64,000 nucleotides of DNA from Phylloscopus collybita (taxonomy: Eukaryota; Chordata; Aves; Passeriformes; Phylloscopidae): assembly GCA_027886175.1 (NCBI GenBank), contig JAJNNQ010000009.1, positions 20,929,501 to 20,993,500 on the forward strand, in the 5' to 3' direction. A model generated the notes under the pieces. The model saw only the letters and a list, made by a program, of their open reading frames with translations. It had not been told where the DNA came from and did not search any database. Positions 11,471-24,100 of this stretch are shown here, piece by piece. The position numbers and the translations under genes were made by a program. Each line of letters begins with the position of its first letter. Within the stretch, counting starts at the first letter, position 1.

Positions 11471-14400
11471 GTTTATTTTGTTTTCTCCAACAGAAAATTA
11501 ACTTCAGATAATAATCTTATGATTAGGGTGAGTTGGTATTTTTTGTTTCGGTGCTTGGGGTTTTTTTCTCCTAAAACCTAGTTGCCTCTGATGGAAGATT
11601 CTGTTCCTCCAGAATTTGTTCTCACTAATATCCAAAATATCCCACATTCTGTAACCATGAACACAACAGCAAAGCTCAGCACTGCAATTTCCAGTTGGTC
11701 CCGTTTACTCACACACGGGAGGGAAGCCTGGAAAAAGAGAGATCTCAAGTTTGGCTGCTCCCCTAAAGCACTTCAATTTACATTTCCTATCTTCACACGT
11801 GGTCAATTCCCAAATGGTCAAAGGGGTCACACAAAGGAAACTGAGTCCTAAAATAAGCTTCCCTTCTAACATAGCTCTGCACCTTGTGAAAACACATTCC
11901 ACAGACAGACTAGTCACAGCAGAGGGAACAATGTCTTGTTAAATGCTTTAAAAGCACATCAACTCCCAAGGTTCACAGTGGGAAAACTGTGCCTAAACCT
12001 TTAATATTATTCCATGTATTGGCATAATTAATTGCTGATTTTTGTCTGCAAAATTTTTCAGAAAATCTCATGGGCTTGAACGTCTGTAAATTACTTTTAA
12101 ATACAAGATGTGCCTGGGTTAATCCTAGCTGAGAGGTTCCTCAGCAGTGGCCTCGACACACAGAGCCAAGAGCTGCTGGGAGAGGGCAGCAAGTGGGCAG
12201 GTAACCTCAAAGTACAGTTCACAGCAGGGAATTTCAAAGAAAGGTGGGGGCTTCTCCTCAGGGAGATGAACTTTAACTCCTTTTCATGTGCAGCTGCTGG
12301 TGAGCAAAGAAATAAATAATGCACCCAGTGGAAGATGCTCATCTTCTGAGCTACCCTAGTCAGCTGTGGCCATATGTGCTTAGTGTCCTGGGAACTGCCG
12401 AGACTTAGCAGAGATGAGCTAAAGGGCAGGTCCCCAAGGGCAAATCTACACACCCCTGTAGTCCAGCCCCTGTACTCTGTCACCATTAGCACCTCTGCCA
12501 ATGTTCTCCATCTGCATCTTTATCTTCACTCAGCTTTCTTACTGAAATTCCCTTTCTAAATCCAAAAAATCTGTGTCCCTTGGTACCCATATGAATACCC
12601 ATCTTCAGAGGCATGGAAATGTTCTGCTGCCACTATCACATTGCAGCAAACCCCCTCTCTCTTCAATCCAAGATCCCATTCAAAATGGACTTCTTGAGAA
12701 CTTCACTCTGTTTTCTTGTTATCTTTTCTTGCAGGATTTCTGCTGCCTCAGCCAGGATCTCTGTTCTCATGGCCATCTCTGAGTCCAAGATAAGAGAAAA
12801 AGACACATATTTTTTTCTTCCTCTAAACAACAAACAACAAGAAAAAAGCTGTGTCTGCTTGCCACAAGGCTATTCAGTGTTGTAACTGTCAAGCTTACAT
12901 TTAGTCTTATTTTCAATTGTAACTTGATATTCTGCCTAGTTCTCATATTTAGAAGCCAACTAGCAACCATTGGAGAAAAAACCTATAAGCTTTACAGCTC
13001 TGGCATAAATGGCTAACATTTGGGGAGCAAAAGACCTGCTGTAGTTACCAAAATAAATTTCCTTTTTCTTCTCTTCTCTCTTGGTTTCTCTCTTCACATT
13101 CTCTCTCTATATTTCCTTCTGGATCTTCCTCTTAATTCCCCTTCTCATCTTTTTAATTTTGGTTCTGAATTAATTTTTTTGAAGCTAAAAAAATCAAGGA
13201 CTTGCAAGTATTGTCCTTTATAAAGGTCACACGATTGTTTGCACTGCACTACAGCTGTAAAATGAGACAAGTTGTGTTCATCTGACACCAGCAGCAGAAT
13301 GTAAGTGATAAGAACATGCACAACTGGAGCCTGGGCACCTTCCCAGGTGGGCTGTGCACGCCCATGCTTGGCCACCAGCTGCCATCTGTTCCACCTAGGA
13401 TACCTGCACCATTTAATGCAGGGTCTTGTGATAACTTGAACTCCCCCAAAACACCAGGCTATAGAGCCTAATCCACAGTTTATTTTTATTTTACCTATAT
13501 TTCTAAACAGTCTTTCCTTGTTCCAGACCAGTTCAGTGACATCATCTGCATGCTCTTAAGGTTGTCATTTCAGCTACTCTGTTTTCTATGCTGAATTTCC
13601 ACTTAAAACTCTGCTCCTGACCTTCAAGTCTTCCATAAAATTCCACAAAAAACTGGTCAGTGACCCAAGCTCTCACAGAAATTACTTTCTTAAATCTATT
13701 TAGCAGGATGGGATGCCTGTAAATTCTCCAGATATTCAAAGACAGGAAGAACCTCATTTTTACAAAAGTAAGGCCTACTGGATAGAGCAAGGAATCTCTT
13801 CTTCAGTCCCATTCCTGAGTAATGGGGTGAATATTAACAGCAGAGGCTTCAGGGACATTTTATGTTTGAATGCTGGTTGAAGAGTAACTCCTCTCTCTTT
13901 TTGAAGTAATGAATATTTAATTCAAAATATAACTGCTCATACTGGGGAGACTTAATAGCTTGGTACCTTGAATATTCACCTGGGACACATATATCATGGG
14001 GTTTAGTTCCTTCCTTAAATAAGGAAAAATATTTTAATGTGGTAAAGCCAGAAGTTCAGTCTGGCTCTTTACTGTCCCAAAAGTGGACTCCAAACATTAG
14101 CATAGCATTTTCAAGGCTTTACGACCTCTGCAAAACGAGCAAAACAAAAATTCACAGACCATTCTATATTCAATTCTTTGGTGGTTAGAAGATGAGAGGA
14201 ATTGCAGAAAAATAATATAAAGTTATATAAACAATTGTTTTACAAACTCAGAATTTTACTCTTATAGCTACAAATATTTTATTTAAAATGCTGGCAAATC
14301 CTGCCAACACCAAGCTACAACTGCAGTCAGGCATTAGCAACAGCTGGAGCCAGTAAGCATCTCACAGGCCATTTTCAGATGTGCCTCACCTGCATGGAGC

Positions 14401-14506
14401 ATGAAAGTGTACCAGCCTACCTAGCCAGCAGACTGCTGTCCTTGTGCATTTCTCCAAAAGGATTTGAAAGATGTCTCATTCTGCATCAGACCAAAACCAA
14501 ATGTCA

Positions 14507-14544
14507 AAAGAAAAAAAAAAAAAAAAAGAAAAGAAAAAAAAAAG
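14507..14544. repeat. A-rich tract with rare G
   Basis: A run of 17 A followed by a second A block, with a few interspersed G. Low complexity. Confidence 0.9.
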
Positions 14545-16902
14545 CAAACAAGAAGTAAGGTTCTCTGCTGTACAACTGCAGCTGAAATACCCTCTCCTAT
14601 GTAGCTGAATTTCATTCTAGGAGGTCCAAAAAACTGATAAGTGAAAACATAAAATGGACAGAGTAAGCTGTAAAAGAAATCACCAAACAAAGCAGAGCTA
14701 TATGGGCTCAATTGCTGTTACTCTTTCTATAATTGTGATCACAATAATAAGCAACAATAAAGTACTGGAGCCATTAAATAAGTCAGCAAAATCTGTGAAG
14801 TTCAGTTTTACTGACACACCTAATTTCCTTGTAACTCTTCTATACTAATACAAAGGATGGAAAAAAAAAAAAAGTTTAGTAATTCTGAATACAGAGCTGA
14901 AGTCTCTTCCCTCCAGCTCCAGAGATAAAAAATGGGATCGGCTGGTCTCTGCCCAGCTCAGCTGTGCAGTGTTAATGGTTACATGTGTGCAAATGCCTGT
15001 GCTGTCAAAACTGCCACCCCTGCTCTGCCAAACCCACCAAGAGCTCATTTCCTGCAAATAATGACTGCACACAGTCTGGAAGAGCATAAGCACTTGTGCT
15101 TCACCACACACTCTGGGCTGTTTTCTCTGCATTTGAGGTATTCCAGATTTAAAGAGGTTTAGTTGACTGGTCCAGACCAGTAGAACAACTTTTTATTGCC
15201 CAGTTTCACGTGACAAATAATCAATAGTGAATTCTCACTGTGAAAAGTCTGTGATCATTTTTTGGGTTAAAACTCTTCTGAGATGCCTCAAAATACTGCT
15301 AATTTAAACAGTGGTAGAAATCCAGAGAATTTTACAAATTATCTGGAAGGAGAGAAAACAATCCTAGAGTGACTAGTGTGGTAATGCAATTTCAGACTCA
15401 TTTTAGAAAATAATTTCAAAAATCTCACTGTAGCATAAAACCTCAAATCTGCAGAAGGGAGACATAGAGAAAAGGCTTAAACTCCTTCTGCAAAAACAAT
15501 GTCCAGCAGAAATCCACATTTAGAAACTGACTGACAAGGGAGCTGGAGTTCACATCTCTCAGTACATTTTTGCCCAGCTGAGGCTTTCTCACAGACATAA
15601 GCTCCACTGCAACTGGCTTTGAAGTCCTGTGCACACCTGCATAGATTACAAAGAAGGGAAGGCAGGTCCCTCCACACCCAAACTGTAAATTAACAATGCA
15701 ACATGTCAAGTTAAGATATGCCCTCCAGCACCTTGTTTTAAAGTCAGACCAATGGCTGACAATCTCCTGATATGCCTAAACCCTTCCCTGGAATTCACAC
15801 CCAGTTTTTAGTCTCCTGAAAAAAGAAACAAATTTATAGGAGTAACTGTGTGAGTTTGGGGTTTTTTTTTATGTAACAGTTCAAACCTGGGCCTTCTGTT
15901 TTAATTCAAAACAGGAACTTAATTTTTTCTACAAAACAGAAGAAAGTTACCACTATTCTGATTTGACTTTTGCAGAGTGCTTTGGACAGCAAGAGCTTTG
16001 GCTTGTGAATATGTCACAGGCTGAAGAGAGACAGGCTTTGCCTTTCCATTTCATCTGTTACTCCTGAAAGAATCCCTTTCTATGGATAGGTCATGGCAAT
16101 TACTGTCCTTTATTTCACCAAAACCCTTCAGTAGGTTCTGCTCTTCCACCAGAGAAGTATGTCATTAGTAACTACAGCTTTGAAAAGGACTTTTAACTGA
16201 AGCAAGAACTAGTCATTCAAACTGCAAGACTTCCTAGTCTTACTGTAGTCTTTTTCCTTACTTCCTCCACTTTATCACGGTGGCTCAGTAATCAATCACA
16301 CTCACCATGTCCCATCACTTCAGATCTAATTGTAGGTGACAACTAATTCCTGTCCCATCTGTAATATTAGCCTTCTCCTGACCTAACCTCCTCTTGACCC
16401 CATCTCATGTCACAGATCCTACAGCTGTGGGGAACAAGTATGTGGAAATTAAGGACCCTGCTGATCACCTTGAAGTGATTTCTGCAGAGGAGAGCCCAGT
16501 GCCTGCTGCGACTCCATGCTCCAGCACTACCTTCATTTGACAAGTTTGCACACAAGCAGACATACAGGCACAGAGTTGAGGTACTGAGGGGCTGCTGGGG
16601 CTGGGCAAGGGTGCACCTCACGTCTCTTTAGCCACCAGCACAAGGCCAAGCACACACCCACTTACAGAAAGGCACAGGGCACCGCTGACTTGGTGCAGCC
16701 ATCTCTATGTCTCCCACCTGCTCTTCCAGGAAAATCATGCAACCCAGTCTGGTCTGTGGTGCTCCTTGGTGGCATCCCAACACCCTCCACCCTGGAGGTG
16801 AGAGGCTGGAGGCATTTAGATTGGGCTGCCATTTTATAGTGTGGACCTGGTGGTCCAAAGCATCATTGTCCCAGAAGTGGTAACACCAAAGAGTGGAGCT
16901 GA
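14545..16902. other. Unique sequence, no gene supported
   Basis: No recognised gene or transposon. The open stretch at 16382-16540 and the one at 16820-16972 lie in the same plus-strand frame and read like globular protein, but both lack a start codon and match nothing I know. Stretches of this length are common by chance in a window of this size. Confidence 0.5.
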
Positions 16903-17163
16903 GCCAGAGAGGGACCAGACTCATCCCCTGAAACACCAGAAGTCAGTGATGATTTCTGCACCCAGGTGTTGATCATTACAGCAAAACCTAAAGTACTCCT
17001 GACCAGTGATAAGAAAGATCATCCAGGTATCCAGCTGTACTACTGGAAAATTGTGCTCATCTTGCCTCCTGCCCATGACATACAATTCAACTGCCAGGTG
17101 CTAGAAGGCTCTTCATTTGAGACAAGTGCAGATAAAAGCCAAGAACTGCAGTCTATATGGTAA
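16903..17163 (+). other. Unrecognised open stretch, possibly decayed coding remnant
   Basis: A stop-bounded plus-strand frame of about 87 codons with no ATG, ending in TAA. It reads as mixed, protein-like composition, including hydrophobic clusters around VLIITAKPKVLLT and YYWKIVLILPP and no low-complexity bias. I do not recognise the family. About 430 bases downstream an ATTAAA lies close to a 46-A run, the order expected of an old retrocopy. However, open frames of 60-90 codons occur throughout the window by chance, and no frame-linked second exon or start is visible. Chance is the more likely explanation. Confidence 0.12.
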
Positions 17164-17590
17164 AATATGCTTTTCAAATCTAACTGAAATTTCCACATTT
17201 AGATATTCTTTGACAGTTTAGTTTTGGGGAGAAAATAAGTAAATGAATGGACTTCATTTTACATTCCTTTTTCTGTCTCACACATACATCTCCTTCCTTG
17301 TCACAAGCCCACAAGGAAGGGATCCAACCATGTGTTTCAGAAAGTAGGAACAATCTAATAAAATTCCAAATGCTGATTTTCAGAAGCTTCTTCTCTCTGT
17401 TGAAAACGACTGTGACTCTGATAAGCATTGTTTCTTCCTGTGTCTGTTTTAGGTGGTTTAGTTAAAGTATCTAACTCCAAGCACTTTGGTACATACCATT
17501 ATCTGCATCAAAAGGAACTAAATATACTAGGAGACAAACAAAAAGAAGAAAAACTAGATTAGGGAATGGCAACCACCAGCTGTATTAAAG

Positions 17591-17594
<4 letters not shown>

Positions 17595-17643
<49 letters not shown>

Positions 17644-17654
17644 AGAGAGAGAGA
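17595..17654. repeat. Poly(A)46 followed by (GA)7
   Basis: Forty-six uninterrupted A at 17595-17640 pass directly into seven GA units at 17641-17654. An ATTAAA hexamer lies a few bases upstream of the A run. The compound structure fits microsatellite growth from a seed homopolymer. A retrocopy tail is possible but no source gene is recognised. Confidence 0.93.
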
Positions 17655-17994
17655 CAGAAATAGGACCTTAATAGGAAGGATGTAAAGAAGGACCACTGCA
17701 ATGCAATGCTGGTTTCTTCATTGCTTTTAAGAGCATCTTGAATTCCAGGATGTTTTTCTATTGAAGGAAGTCTGAATTCAGGTGTAGATTTTTTGTTGGA
17801 TTGTTTGTTCTTCTACAATTATGCAGCCAAGCTCATAGGAGTAGCCAATACTTGAAAATAGTCTGTTGCACCCCAGAATGTTATCACTGTTGGGGAGCAG
17901 ATTATGTAGGGAAATGTGATCAGAATCTTTTCAGAAAAGGAGTAAACCCATGTCTAAGGTGATATTCCAGGCATTCTGTCTCCTGTCTCCTATT

Positions 17995-18140
17995 AAAAAA
18001 AAAAAAAACCCAAAAAAAACCCACAAAAGGAAAAAAAACAAAAACAAAAACAAAAACAAACAAAAAAACCCCCAACCAACCAACCAACCAAAAAAAAAAC
18101 CAACAAAAAACATAACAACAACCAAAAAGAAACCCCCAAT
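17995..18140. repeat. A/C-rich low-complexity tract
   Basis: About 145 bases of A runs broken by CCC, with CAAAAA pentamer-like repeats followed by AACC repeats. It directly abuts the dispersed repeat at 18141-18240. On the minus strand it would form that repeat's T/G-rich 3' continuation. Confidence 0.9.
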
Positions 18141-18240
18141 AAAAATCCATTTCCATTTATAAAATGTACACAAAGAATGCAAAGGAGAACACACAACACA
18201 AACACCCCACCACCCCTAGGGAGATCAGAGATAACAAGAG
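18141..18240 (-). repeat. Dispersed repeat, copy 1 (unclassified)
   Basis: This segment aligns by eye with 25095-25198 over roughly 90-100 bases in the same orientation. Shared landmarks are TTTCCATT, AAAATGTACACAAA, AAAG followed by a GGA-ACA block, and CCCCACCAC. On the minus strand both copies encode a similar peptide containing CVHF and NGN. Differences include a small indel, so the copies are old. Copy 2 carries AATAAA on the minus strand just past the shared block, suggesting the 3' end of a retroelement or LTR. I cannot name the family. Confidence 0.65.
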
Positions 18241-20361
18241 ATTAACAAGGTCTCACGCCCAGATTGTGAGATCAAAAGGAAAAGGGCCAAGATAGGGAAC
18301 TTCTGGTATATAGTTGAAAAGTCAGCATGCCAGTGACTTTTTGCTTGTTGCCTGATAAATTTCTAAAGACTCGGACAACAAAATATCCCAAAGTCTTCCT
18401 CTAAGAGGCCAGGATGAGGAAAGCCATTCCAGATGGTTCCAGTGGATTGAAGCTATCGGTTGTCCTTCATGGGGTGTTAAATGGATTTTTAGGTTTTTTA
18501 ATAAGCACACTTTAAACTCAACAACAGATTAAAAAGGATGTGCACATTAGATCCACAATAAAATGTAAGACAGATGGATGGATGGATATGAAGGACAGAA
18601 CAGAATTAAAGCAATCAGCAGTGCCCAAATGCTCTTCCTTTTAGAAAACATGCCAAAAAATGCCAGCACCTGACCTCCATCACCTTATTTTCCCTGCTTT
18701 CTGCTCTGCTTTTCACTTTTATGTCAAGAGCCCTCTATCATCAGCATCTTAAGAATCCAAACCTCTCAACTCCCTCAATGAGAGAATATAATGCATTAGC
18801 CATAATAAGCAGAATACTGAAATGACTGCCCTGACATTGATTTTCTCATGTTAGTAACATAGAATGCAACCAACACATAAAAATAGATTACTTTCATTTC
18901 AAAGGAATGGGCAACTAGATCTAATCTCAAAAGTGAAAATAGCACTAGGGAGTGTCTTGTTTATTGTAATTCTGAATTCACACCACTTTGACTTAGCTGG
19001 AAGAGAAACAAAGACCCTCTGAAAGTATTAGGGAATTTGAACTTTTGTGAGGAGCAGCAATCAGTTCTTTCCTGAGCTAATCTTAAGGGCAGAGTACCTA
19101 TACACTCAGTAGAGAGGTACCACATTAATTCTGTGAAATATTGATACAAAAACTGAGCAAAGTGGAATTACTTTTCCTTGAAGGTCTTTGCAAGTAAAGG
19201 CTTGGAGTTCCAACTGCCAGGAGTTCCTTTCAAAAATATCACTAATCTAATCGAACTGTTATTTCAGAGGTACAAAACCAATACATTTTTATAAAACCAT
19301 GGTTCAGAGGAAGAGATGCTATCCTGACTGCTTCGGATCCACCAGGCTCCTCAACCTCCTATCTTCCATTTCCACTCCTCAGCCAAATTGCCACCCCTTC
19401 TCAAAATTCCAGATATAAACTTCAGTGTTTTAAAAACTCTTCCTATTACAGACACTGATACCACCAACTGGTAGATGCCCTCTTTTTCTTACAAACATCT
19501 CTATAATGTGTGTTAGTCACTGATCAAATCTCATTCAGCTGCCTCCAGAAAACTAATTTCTGCCACCATCCTGACACTCAGTAGTGGGCATCCACATCCC
19601 TTGCTTCATATTTGAACAGAATTACCCTCCTGATCTTGTTCTTCTCTGAGCCTGTCTGACCATGTAGCCTGGGGTTGCTGTAGAGTTAATATGACAGCAT
19701 CTGGTATTACTCATCAATACTGCAGAGGTGCCTGGGTGCCCTGGCAAAGATCAGGACTTATTGGGCCAAGGACTGTACAAACAGTAAGGAACAGTGCCTG
19801 CCTGCAAAGCCTGAAATCTAAACACACAGTGCAAGCAAAGGTAGAGCTCCCATGCCCCTTTGACAGGTAGGAGGGGGTGCCACCTCCCTCTGACCACCCC
19901 CCTCCTTTCCATCCAGCACTGATTATGAAGTTCTGCTGCATGGGGCTTTCCTCCTGCAAGAAACCCCATCTCCTCTGGCAAGGAGAAACTCAGGACTGCC
20001 CACTTTGCCCTTGGGCAACAAAATTTCCTCACACACTGCACCCCAATCTGAAACTGCATCTGCACCAAGGTCTCCCAGCACCTGCTTGTCATCCACAGCA
20101 GCTTTTTCTCTCACTGCAATATGATCTGAGTCACACTCAGGGTTGTGTGACATGACACCCTTGAATTCATGCATGTTATATTAAACACTGGAAATAGAGC
20201 AGTGGCCTCAGACCCACATGTAGGATGCAGCAGTGAGCTTCCCTGCGTTGGTTGTGGTGATGGCACCACACTACTTGAGGTCACCTCCCAAACTTGGCCT
20301 CACAAGTGACTCCCTTTTTAAGCCAAAATCAACTCTCCATGTCTATCAGCATCTCGCCTAA
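18241..20361. other. Unique sequence, no gene seen
   Basis: No gene or transposon recognised. A short (GATG)n run lies at about 18573-18588. Short minus-strand frames between 19700 and 20175 overlap one another and show no domain. Confidence 0.6.
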
Positions 20362-20366
20362 CTGGC
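20362..20366. repeat. Target-site duplication, left (CTGGC)
   Basis: CTGGC abuts the TG that begins the LTR at 20367 and is repeated exactly right after the LTR. Confidence 0.85.
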
Positions 20367-21139
20367 TGTTGGGGTTTAGGTTTGTTCCTTTTTACTTATG
20401 GAATTTTCCCCCATAAAGTTGCTAGGAGACTAACTATTGGATGCTTATGAGTGCTTGGCCAAAACAGAGGTGGCCCAAAGTCGGGAGGGGGAGATAACAT
20501 TTTTGGGGCAGGTTAAGGACAGGGCCGGGGCAGCTTTGCTCTCTTGCTCTCAGCATCGCAGAGAGGACGGGAGGCTGCTGCTCACTGCGGGAGGAGTTCA
20601 TCGTCACCGCCGGGTCTGGTCCTGAGAAAATCTTCCATCATTTGCTCATTGCCCCGGAACTCTGAGCTGCCTCCTCCTGCCCTGCCGGAGCTGGGTCGGC
20701 CCTGTCCCGCCCAGGCTGTTTCTTGGGCCCTGCTTGGAGGCTTTTTGCTGCTCTCTGGCCCCACACCCCCTGCCCTGCCGGGACATCCCCGCCGTTCCAG
20801 CTGCCCCCGGCAGAGCTGCTGCTTTATCTCATCCACCAGCCCAGGATTTTCCACCATTCCCGCTTGGTGCTCTCGAGAGATCAGACTGCCCCGGGCCTTG
20901 TGAAACAAAGACCCTCAAGGTTTCCTGGTTCTGTTTACTACTAATGCTGTAGTTGTTGTTGTTTGTTTGTCTTGTTATACATACTAGTAAAGAACTGTTA
21001 TTCCTATCCCCATACCTCTGCCTGAAAACCCCTTTAATTTTCTACATTATAATAACTTGGAGGGAAGGGATTTGAATTCTCCATTTCCTAGGGAGGTCCT
21101 GCCCCTCCTTAGTAGATACCAGTCTTTCAAACCCATACA
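20367..21139 (+). mobile_element. Solo LTR of an endogenous retrovirus (ERVL-type)
   Basis: A 773-bp element begins TGTTGGGG and ends ATACA, giving the canonical TG...CA termini. It is flanked by an exact 5-bp duplication (CTGGC at 20362-20366 and 21140-21144), the size typical of ERVL integrations. The middle (about 20520-20900) is GC-rich with many CpGs, as in a U3/R promoter region. An AGTAAA polyadenylation-like hexamer at 20986-20991 precedes an AT-rich U5, which sets the plus orientation. No gag, pol or env remains, so this is a solo LTR left by recombination. Its U5 is clearly homologous to that of the minus-strand LTR at 49922-50595. Open frames inside it are composition artefacts. 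Confidence 0.88.
20986..20991 (+). promoter_or_regulatory. LTR polyadenylation hexamer AGTAAA
   Basis: This is a polyadenylation-signal variant within a 20-base word (AGTAAAGAACTGTTATTCCT) shared exactly with the LTR near 50.06 kb. It marks the R/U5 end of the element. Confidence 0.6.
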
Positions 21140-21144
21140 CTGGC
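21140..21144. repeat. Target-site duplication, right (CTGGC)
   Basis: Exact copy of the five bases that precede the LTR. Confidence 0.85.
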
Positions 21145-24100
21145 CACTGCTATAATGGCAGACAGCCTTTAAATGAGCCCAGTAAATTCAAGGGAGAAAA
21201 AGAAAAAAAATATGGATAGATATGAAGTGACTGATGAAGAAAACCAGAAGATCATTTACCTCTGGGTGCTTGGTGGTACTCCTAAACCATGAGAGGTATG
21301 CTCACATCAGTTGCTCTGCAGACAAGAGAAAGCAAACATTAAATAGACAAATAATTAAGCTTAGCCAAGCATGACTTTAGAATTTATTTCCAGAGGATAA
21401 AACCATCACTGCTGGCAAGTTGAGATGTCCTTAAGGATAAAAAACTACATTAACTTAACCCTCAGACTGCTGTAACTCTGGGATCTCCCAGATGGAAATA
21501 TGTGTGAATGAGCTCTGTAGACCATGTGTTACAAACCCAACATTTCAGGAAGAGTTCAGACAGACTGCACATTTCCCTGAACAAACTGTGGACGTTCAAT
21601 AGATCTGGCAGCTCTGGAACATGTTTGGCTTAGTGTGCATGCTCAGTTCTGTTGAATAACATGAATGAGGCAGAGCAAATCTAGAATCCGGAACACTTCA
21701 GACTTATTATACTAGAGACTCACACAAGCAGAACAGCACTATCTGGAATCCACAGGACTTTCAGGCTGGCTGTGCACATACTGGGTAGCTAATCTTTGCA
21801 TGTGGTGTAGAAATAGTGCAGGTTTCCAGATTTATGTTGGCTAAGGCAAGGATCAGTCCCTGAGCAGGGCTTCCCACTGGCTGGAAACCCTGGCCCAGTG
21901 TAAAAATCCTGAGCCTCTGTCTAGGAGCATGTCTGCAAGGAAAATGGGGCTCTCTCAGGAGCACTCAGATCTGTGGGGGCTCTGTGTTAGCACCATGGAA
22001 CAACATGGGCTTGCTTCTGTCCACTTTGCCTCTGACATACAGATGCTTTCTTGTTCAGACAGCCTGTGCCTGGTGTCAGTATCCAGAAGGTTCTGCTTGT
22101 TTGTACTAGCCCAGATGAGGAGCCCATGCAATGCTAATTATATGCTGTAGGTAGCTGTTAAGCCATTTTACAGACAGTTGTGTGCCTTTATAATTTAAAG
22201 GGACAAGTGCAGTGAGTTACATGTAAATGAGGTCTGGCTTAGTGTCACAGCATCCATAAAGGACACAAGAGAGTCAAATAAACCAGGGAGCCCTTTTCTT
22301 CTGTGCACTACTGCAGAGGAGGCAGGCAAAGCGGAGGCTGGTGTTGCCTGCTGGCAGGAAACAGGGGTTTGTTAGCACAGCCAGAGGCACTGCCCTAAAG
22401 GAGAGCGTACCTGCCAGGAACAGGGTGTAGCAGAAGCCTCTCCCCGCCAAACCCCAGCCAGCAGGTTTGGGATCGGCACTGAAGGGAATGCCAGCAGCAG
22501 TCCTGCAGGGAGGGAAAGGCTGCACACGAGCTCTCCCATCCCAAATCCCTGGGGCAGCTTCCCACCCAGCATCACTGCCTGCTACTCAGAGGATAAACCC
22601 AAGAAGAAATGTGCTTGAAGGGAAAACCAAGAAAAGGAGAAAAATGGCTAGGGAAGTAAAGTTCATTGTCCTATGGCCAAGTTCCCAGAGCTAGGCAGTT
22701 TCCTAGAAGGTAACACATGATACCACAGCTTCAATCCATGAACAAATGAAGTGGTATTATTTTGCCCACTACAATCCAACTTCAGTTACAATGCTTAGTG
22801 AAGGCAAAAGCCTGGCAGGATTTTTAAAAGGACCCAAAACTGCCTTGAATGAGTTCTTCTGGAGAAATGAGGGTTCCAGAATTGCCTTCTTGTACACTGA
22901 CCTCACGTCACAAGACATCGATGATGGAGACAAGGAAAGATTTTTTCCACAAGGCTGGTATTCTTGTGTGTCCTTTCTTCCGGATTCCTCCATCTTTCTA
23001 CATTAATATTAGTCATATCTGAAAACCAACACCAGAAACTGTACCAGAAATTATATTTTTTCTCTCTTAGTTTAGATGCTGATGTGAGGAGGTGGATGGG
23101 CTAATGCAACTTAACAGAGGCCTGAGATTTTTAACTCTACTGACTTTCATGAAGCTATTCCTGATTGGCCCATACAGTGTGCTTGGTTACCTCTTGGCAA
23201 AGTTTTGCTTTCACACACATCACTTTGCCACAGCATTGGTGATGCTGAGGACAGTTCTTACAGTGGAGTAGGTGTCTGCCTGAGCAAATTACTGATTTCC
23301 CCTTCAGATGGTCATTCCTGATCATCAGGAAAAAGTAATTTTGGGGAAAGATAAAATTTTGGCTTCTTAACTGGCTCATCTATAATCTTGAATGGATTTA
23401 TGCAAAACAAAGAGGTCTCTGGGAATCCAGAAAGTGTAGTGCCAGATTGAGGAGTCCTCTCAGCACTTGTTACCACTGCAGGCAGGTATGGTACAGGAGG
23501 TGTTTCACAAGTCAGACATGGCTATGGAAAGGCCCACACTTCTCCCAGGGCTTTGCTGGATGAGCAAGTCCTAAGTTCCACCCACTGGAGAAGCCACCCT
23601 TCTCTTCCCTCCCTGCTTTCCTTCAGGCCAGAGATACCTCCAGGGATTAGATCATCCCTTGGTGTCAGGATCTGTGCTGTGCTCAGTTGCCAGGCATGGG
23701 TGGGTGCTTTATTAGTCAGATTTACAAGTCTACAACATTGTTTGTGCAACCACCCCAGGGCATGGCTATGAATATGCTCAGGATGAAAATCTGAAAAAGA
23801 AATTCAATAAGCAGAAAAACAGTGCGTTGATGCACCCTACAAAGAAGTCAAATCTACTCGCAGCAAGTTAGCTAATATGATTTATTACAGAATGTGTTTG
23901 CTATTGAATGCTTCTTTAGTTGCTTCATGTTGCTCTACTAGATGCAGTATGCACTTGGTATTTGCCTCTAAAAAGCAAAAAAGAAAGCTGAGGAGTCCCA
24001 CACAAGGGTCACACCTCCAGGGCTCCCACAATAGGCATTAAATCAAGGGGACTTCCTAGGCCATGACCATACAGAAGTTATTTATCTACCTAACCTGGGG

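Larger units (their letters stand above)
9516..14500. other. Unique sequence, no gene supported
   Basis: Scattered open frames of up to 134 codons (minus strand, 12097-12501) have no recognisable domain. Apart from a 21-bp tandem duplication near 9.7 kb, a (TTTG) microsatellite and an A run near 11.4 kb, I see no structured feature. Confidence 0.55.

Noticed and set aside
17931..18205. Minus-strand frames with hydrophobic, membrane-like runs (rich in Phe, Val, Leu, Gly)
   Set aside because: They are translations of a T/G-rich low-complexity tract; the apparent membrane segments are composition artefacts.
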